Shown here one piece after another: positions 57,601-64,000 of a stretch of DNA of 64,000 bases. The translations under genes and the position numbers were made by a program. The notes beneath the pieces were generated by a model. That model worked only from the letters and a program-made list of their open reading frames with translations. It was not told the DNA's origin and ran no database searches. Source of the stretch: Sipunculus nudus (taxonomy: Eukaryota; Annelida; Sipuncula; Golfingiida; Sipunculidae); contig CM049319.1 in NCBI GenBank assembly GCA_026874595.1, positions 55,479,417 to 55,543,416 on the forward strand, in the 5' to 3' direction. Position 1 is the stretch's first letter, and every line of letters begins with the position of its first letter.

Positions 57601-60600
57601 ATAAATCTACATGATGATGCATATAAATCTATATAGTGATGCATATAAATCTACATGGTGATGCATATAAATCTACACGGTGATGCATATAAATCTACAT
57701 GATGATGCATATAAATCTATATAGTGATGCATATAAATCTACATGGTGATGCATATAAATCTTCATGATGATGCATATAAATTTACACGGTGATGCATAT
57801 AAATCTACACGGTGATGCATATAAATCTACACGGTGATGCATATAAATCTACACGGTGATGCATATAAATCTACACGGTGATGCATATAAATCTACACGG
57901 TGATGCATATAAATCTACACGGTGATGCATATAAATCTACACGGTGATGCATATATAAATCTTCACGGTGATGCATATAAATCTACACGGTGATGCATAT
58001 AAATCTACACGGTGATGCATATAAATCTACACGGTGATGCATATAAATCTACATGATGATGCATATAAATCTATATAGTGATGCATATAAATCTACATGG
58101 TGATGCATATAAATCTACATGATGATGCATATAAATCTACATGATGATGCATATAAATCTACATGATGATGCATATAAATCTACACGGTGATGCATATAA
58201 ATCTACATGATGATGCATATAAATCTATATAGTGATGCATATAAATCTACATGATGATGCATATAAATCTACACGGTGATGCATATAAATCTACACGGTG
58301 ATTCATATAAATCTACACGGTGATGCATATAAATCTAGATGGTGATACATATAAATCTACACGGTGATGCATATAAATCTACATGATGATGCATATAAAT
58401 CTATATAGTGATGCATATAAATCTACATGGTGATGCATATAAATCTACACGGTGATGCATATAAATCTACATGATGATGCATATAAATCTATATAGTGAT
58501 GCATATAAATCTACATGATGATGCATATAAATCTTCATGATGATGCATATAAATCTACATGATGATGCATATAAATCTACACGGTGATGCATATAAATCT
58601 ACACGGTGATGCATATAATTCTACACGGTGATGCATATAAATCTACACGGTGATGCATATAAATCTACACGGTGATGCATATAAATCTACACGTTGATGC
58701 ATATAAATCTACACGGTGATGCATATATAAATCTACACCGTGATGCAAATAAATCTACACCGTGATGCATATAAATCTACACGGTGATGCATATAAATCT
58801 ACACGGTGATGCATTTAAATCTACACGGTGATGCATATAAATCTATATAGTGATGCATATAAATCTACATGGTGATGCATATAAATCTACACGGTGATGC
58901 ATATAAATCTACACGGTGATGCATATAAATCTACATGGTGATGCATATAAATCTACATGATGATGCATATAAATCTACACGGTGATGCATATAAATCTAT
59001 ATAGTGATGCATATAAATCTACATGATGATGCATATAAATCTAAATGGTGATGCATATAAATCTACATGGTGATGCATATAAATCTACACGGTGATACAT
59101 ATAAATCTACATGGTGATGCATATAAATCTATATAGTGATGCATATAAATCTACATGGTGAGGCATATAAATCTACACGGTGATGCATATAATCTACACG
59201 GTGATGCATATAAATCTATATAGTGATGCATATAAATCTACATGGTGATGCATATAAATCTAGATGATCATGCATATAAATCTACACGGTGATGCATATA
59301 AATCTATATAGTGATGCATATAAATCTAGATGGTGATGCATATAAATCTACATGATGATGCATATAAATCTACACGGTGTTGCATATAAATCTATATAGT
59401 GATGCATATAAATCTACATGGTGATGCATATAAATCTACATGGTGATGCATATAAATCTACATGGTGATGCATATAAATCTACATGGTGATGCATATAAA
59501 TCTACATGGTGATGCATATAAATCAACATGGTGATGCATATAAATCTATATAGTGATGCATATAAATCTACATGGTGATGCATATAAATCTACATGGTGA
59601 TGCATATAAATCTATATAGTGATGCATATAAATCTACATGGTGATGCATATAAATCTACATGATGATGCATATAAATCTACACGGTGATGCATATAAATC
59701 TATTTAGTGATGCATATAAATCTACATGGTGATGCATATAAATCTAGATGATGATGCATATAAATCTACACGGTGATGCATATAAATCTATATAGTGATG
59801 CATATAAATCTAGATGGTGATGCATATAAATCTACATGATGATGCATATAAATCTACACGGTGTTGCATATAAATCTATATAGTGATGCATATAAATCTA
59901 CATGGTGATGCATATAAATCTACATGGTGATGCATATAAATCTACATGGTGATGCATATAAATCTACATGGTGATGCATATAAATCTACATGGTGATGCA
60001 TATAAATCAACATGGTGATGCATATAAATCTATATAGTGATGCATATAAATCTACACGGTGATGCATATAAATCTATATAGTGATGCATATAAATCTACA
60101 TGGTGATGCATATAAATCTAGATGATGATGCATATAAATCTACACGGTGATGCATATAAATCTATATAGTGATGCATATAAATCTACATGATGATGCATA
60201 TAAATCTAGATGATGATGCATATAAATCTACACGGTGATGCATATAAATCTATATAGTGATGCATATAAATCTAGATGGTGATGCATTTAAATCTACACG
60301 GTGAGGCATATAAATCTACATGGTGATGCATATAAATCTATATAGTGATGCATATAAATCTACACGGTGATGCATGTAAATCTACACAGTGATGCATATA
60401 AATCTACACGGTGATGCATATAAATCTACATGGTGATGCATATAAATCTCTATAGTGATGCATATAAATCTACATGGTGATGCATATAAATCTACATGGT
60501 GATGCATATAAATCCATATAGTGATGCATATAAATCTACATGGTGATGCATATAAATCTACATGGTGATGCATATAAATCTACACGGTGATGCATATAAA

Positions 60601-63600
60601 TCTACACGGTGATGCATATAAATCTACACGGTGATGCATATAAATCTATATAGTGATGCATATAAATCTACATGGTGATGCATATAAATCTATTTAGTGA
60701 TGCATATAAATCTACATGGTGATGCATATAAATCTAGATGATGATGCATATAAATCTACACGGTGATGCATATAAATCTATATAGTGATGCATATAAATC
60801 TAGATGGTGATGCATATAAATCTACATGGTGATGCATATAAATCTATATAGTGATGCATATAAATCTACATGGTGATGCATATAAATCTACATGGTGATG
60901 CATATAAATCTACATGGTGATGCATATAAATCTACATGGTGATGCATATAAATCTACAGGGTGATGCATATAAATCTACAGGGTGATGCATATAAATCTA
61001 CATGGTGATGCATATAAATCTACACGGTGATGCATATAAATCTACATGGTGATGCATATAAATCTAGATGGTGATGCATATAAATCTACACGGTGATACA
61101 TATAAATCTACACGGTGATGCATGTAAATCTACACGGTGATGCATGTAAATCTACACGGTGATGCATATAAATCTACACGGTGATGCATATAAATCTACA
61201 TGGTGATGCATATAAATCTATATAGTGATGCATATAAATCTACACGGTGATGCATATAAATCTACATGGTGATGCATATAAATCTATATAGTGATGCATA
61301 TAAATCTACATGGTGATGCATATAAATCTACATGGTGATGCATATAAATCTACATGGTGATGCATATAAATCTATATAGTGATGCATATAAATCTACATG
61401 GTGATGCATATAAATCTACAGGGTGATGCATATAAATCTACAGGGTGATGCATATAAATCTACATGGTGATGCATATAAATCTACACGGTGATGCATATA
61501 AATCTACATGGTGATGCATATAAATCTACATGGTGATGCATATAAATCTACATGGTGATGCATATAAATCAACATGGTGATGCATATAAATCTATATAGT
61601 GATGCATATAAATCTACATGGTGATGCATATAAATCTACATGGTGATGCATATAAATCTATATAGTGATGCATATAAATCTACATGGTGATGCATATAAA
61701 TCTACATGATGATGCATATAAATCTACACGGTGATGCATATAAATCTATTTAGTGATGCATATAAATCTACATGGTGATGCATATAAATCTAGATGATGA
61801 TGCATATAAATCTACACGGTGATGCATATAAATCTATATAGTGATGCATATAAATCTAGATGGTGATGCATATCAATCTACATGATGATGCATATAAATC
61901 TACACGGTGTTGCATATAAATCTATATAGTGATGCATATAAATCTACATGGTGATGCATATAAATCTACATGGTGATGCATATAAATCTACATGGTGATG
62001 CATATAAATCTACATGGTGATGCATATAAATCTACATGGTGATGCATATAAATCAACATGGTGATGCATATAAATCTATATAGTGATGCATATAAATCTA
62101 CATGGTGATGCATATAAATCTACATGGTGATGCATATAAATCTATATAGTGATGCATATAAATCTACATGGTGATGCATATAAATCTACATGATGATGCA
62201 TATAAATCTACACGGTGATGCATATAAATCTATATAGTGATGCATATAAATCTACATGGTGATGCATATAAATCTAGATGATGATGCATATAAATCTACA
62301 CGGTGATGCATATAAATCTATATAGTGATGCATATAAATCTACATGATGATGCATATAAATCTATATAGTGATGCATATAAATCTACATGGTGATGCATA
62401 TAAATCTTCATGATGATGCATATAAATTTACACGGTGATGCATATAAATCTACACGGTGATGCATATAAATCTACACGGTGATGCATATAAATCTACACG
62501 GTGATGCATATAAATCTACACGGTGATGCATATAAATCTACACGGTGATGCATATAAATCTACACGGTGATGCATATAAATCTACACGGTGATGCATATA
62601 TAAATCTTCACGGTGATGCATACAAATCTACATGATGATGCATATAAATCTACACGGTGATGCATATAAATCTACACGGTGATTCATATAAATCTACACG
62701 GTGATGCATATAAATCTAGATGGTGATACATATAAATCTACACGGTGATGCATATAAATCTACATGATGATGCATATAAATCTATATAGTGATGCATGTA
62801 AATCTACATGGTGATGCATATAAATCTACACGGTGATGCATATAAATCTACATGATGATGCATATAAATCTATATAGTGATGCATATAAATCTACATGAT
62901 GATGCATATAAATCTTCATGATGATGCATATAAATCTACATGATGATGCATATAAATCTACACGGTGATGCATATAAATCTACACGGTGATGCATATAAT
63001 TCTACACGGTGATGCATATAAATCTACACGGTGATGCATATAAATCTACACGGTGATGCATATAAATCTACACGTTGATGCATATAAATCTACACGGTGA
63101 TGCATATATAAATCTACACCGTGATGCAAATAAATCTACACCGTGATGCATATAAATCTACACGGTGATGCATATAAATCTACACGGTGATGCATTTAAA
63201 TCTACACGGTGATGCATATAAATCTATATAGTGATGCATATAAATCTACATGGTGATGCATATAAATCTACACGGTGATGCATATAAATCTACACGGTGA
63301 TGCATATAAATCTACATGGTGATGCATATAAATCTACATGATGATGCATATAAATCTACACGGTGATGCATATAAATCTATATAGTGATGCATATAAATC
63401 TACATGATGATGCATATAAATCTAAATGGTGATGCATATAAATCTACATGGTGATGCATATAAATCTACACGGTGATACATATAAATCTACATGGTGATG
63501 CATATAAATCTATATAGTGATGCATATAAATCTACATGGTGAGGCATATAAATCTACACGGTGATGCATATAATCTACACGGTGATGCATATAAATCTAT

Positions 63601-64000
63601 ATAGTGATGCATATAAATCTACATGGTGATGCATATAAATCTAGATGATCATGCATATAAATCTACACGGTGATGCATATAAATCTATATAGTGATGCAT
63701 ATAAATCTAGATGGTGATGCATATAAATCTACATGATGATGCATATAAATCTACACGGTGTTGCATATAAATCTATATAGTGATGCATATAAATCTACAT
63801 GGTGATGCATATAAATCTACATGGTGATGCATATAAATCTACATGGTGATGCATATAAATCTACATGGTGATGCATATAAATCTACATGGTGATGCATAT
63901 AAATCAACATGGTGATGCATATAAATCTATATAGTGATGCATATAAATCTACATGGTGATGCATATAAATCTACATGGTGATGCATATAAATCTATATAG
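54634..64000. repeat. 22-bp satellite array, over 9.3 kb, about 425 copies
   Basis: The unit is a conserved core ATGCATATAAATCTA followed by a five-base variable part and TG. Common variable parts are CACGG, CATGG, CATGA, CAGGG, TATAG, GATGG and GATGA. The first units (54,634-54,720) are degenerate. The array runs off the window end, so its true length is unknown. Rare single-copy changes (a two-base insertion giving CATATATAAATC, a one-base loss giving CATATAATC, GTGTTGC, AATCAAC, GCAAATAAATC) recur at fixed offsets and reveal higher-order duplication. There is no open reading frame of note: the unit carries TAG on minus in one of three frames. Confidence 0.98.

Noticed and set aside
60382-60573. 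63-codon minus open frame with HHHVDLYASPCRFICIT repeats
   Set aside because: It is a chance stop-free stretch of the 22-bp satellite. The normal unit carries TAG in one frame, and this stretch is open only because of two local variants.
54634-64000. CRISPR-like array
   Set aside because: Units are contiguous 22-mers without spacers, and the window is eukaryotic. It is a satellite.

Overview
This is a eukaryotic, AT-rich, intron/intergenic-type window from a metazoan. A marine invertebrate such as a mollusc fits best, judged only from the transposon mix: a Gmr1-like Ty3/gypsy element, several tRNA-derived SINEs, hAT- and pogo-type DNA transposons, and very abundant (TA)n. No host protein gene can be named. 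The long open frames over (TA)n, (GA)n and the tandem repeats are composition artefacts. Two weak candidate first exons (about 0.56 kb and 41.6-42.0 kb) are the only hints of host coding sequence.

Layout. 0-2 kb is unique AT-rich DNA with one weak candidate exon. 2.05-3.63 kb is a 33-bp minisatellite whose flanks identify it as an expansion inside a dispersed 'GACTCGG' repeat family; other copies lie at 3.84, 10.65 and 40.11 kb. 4-11 kb is intergenic DNA with microsatellites, two inverted copies of dispersed family B, and a SINE. 11.6-14.4 kb is a decayed hAT transposon with TIRs, an approximate 8-bp target duplication and a broken dimerisation domain. 16-27 kb is intergenic DNA with MITEs (17.7, 24.85 and 25.69 kb), a GC-tract repeat family, an inverted cluster of short motifs at 20.2-20.5 kb and many microsatellites.

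27.3-32.2 kb is a minus-strand Ty3/gypsy-type retrotransposon relic. Its 3' LTR and polypurine tract are intact, its pol is broken by stops, frameshifts and an integrase deletion, and its 5' end is missing. The domain order is Gag zinc knuckle, protease, integrase, RT, RNase H, so integrase lies before RT, the Gmr1-like arrangement. Two further LTRs of the same family lie on the plus strand at 38.3-39.1 kb and 40.6-41.06 kb, each starting right after a (TA)n tract; the second ends in an unusual foldback.

33.8-34.16 kb is a SINE. 35.33-37.85 kb is a 2.5-kb non-autonomous DNA transposon with TIRs of about 215 bp made of repeated CCCCTATTGTAATAA motifs and three internal 245-bp tandem repeats. 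It sits between a SINE and a non-coding unit that are contiguous at 45.3-46.0 kb, which therefore acts as a related empty site. 47-54 kb holds further MITE and hAT fragments and unique DNA.

54.63 kb to the window end is more than 9.3 kb of a 22-bp satellite. It has a conserved core, a few recurring variant types and clear higher-order duplications (484, 2046, 2530 and 4381 bp offsets). Taken together the window is a repeat-dominated, gene-poor chromosome segment.
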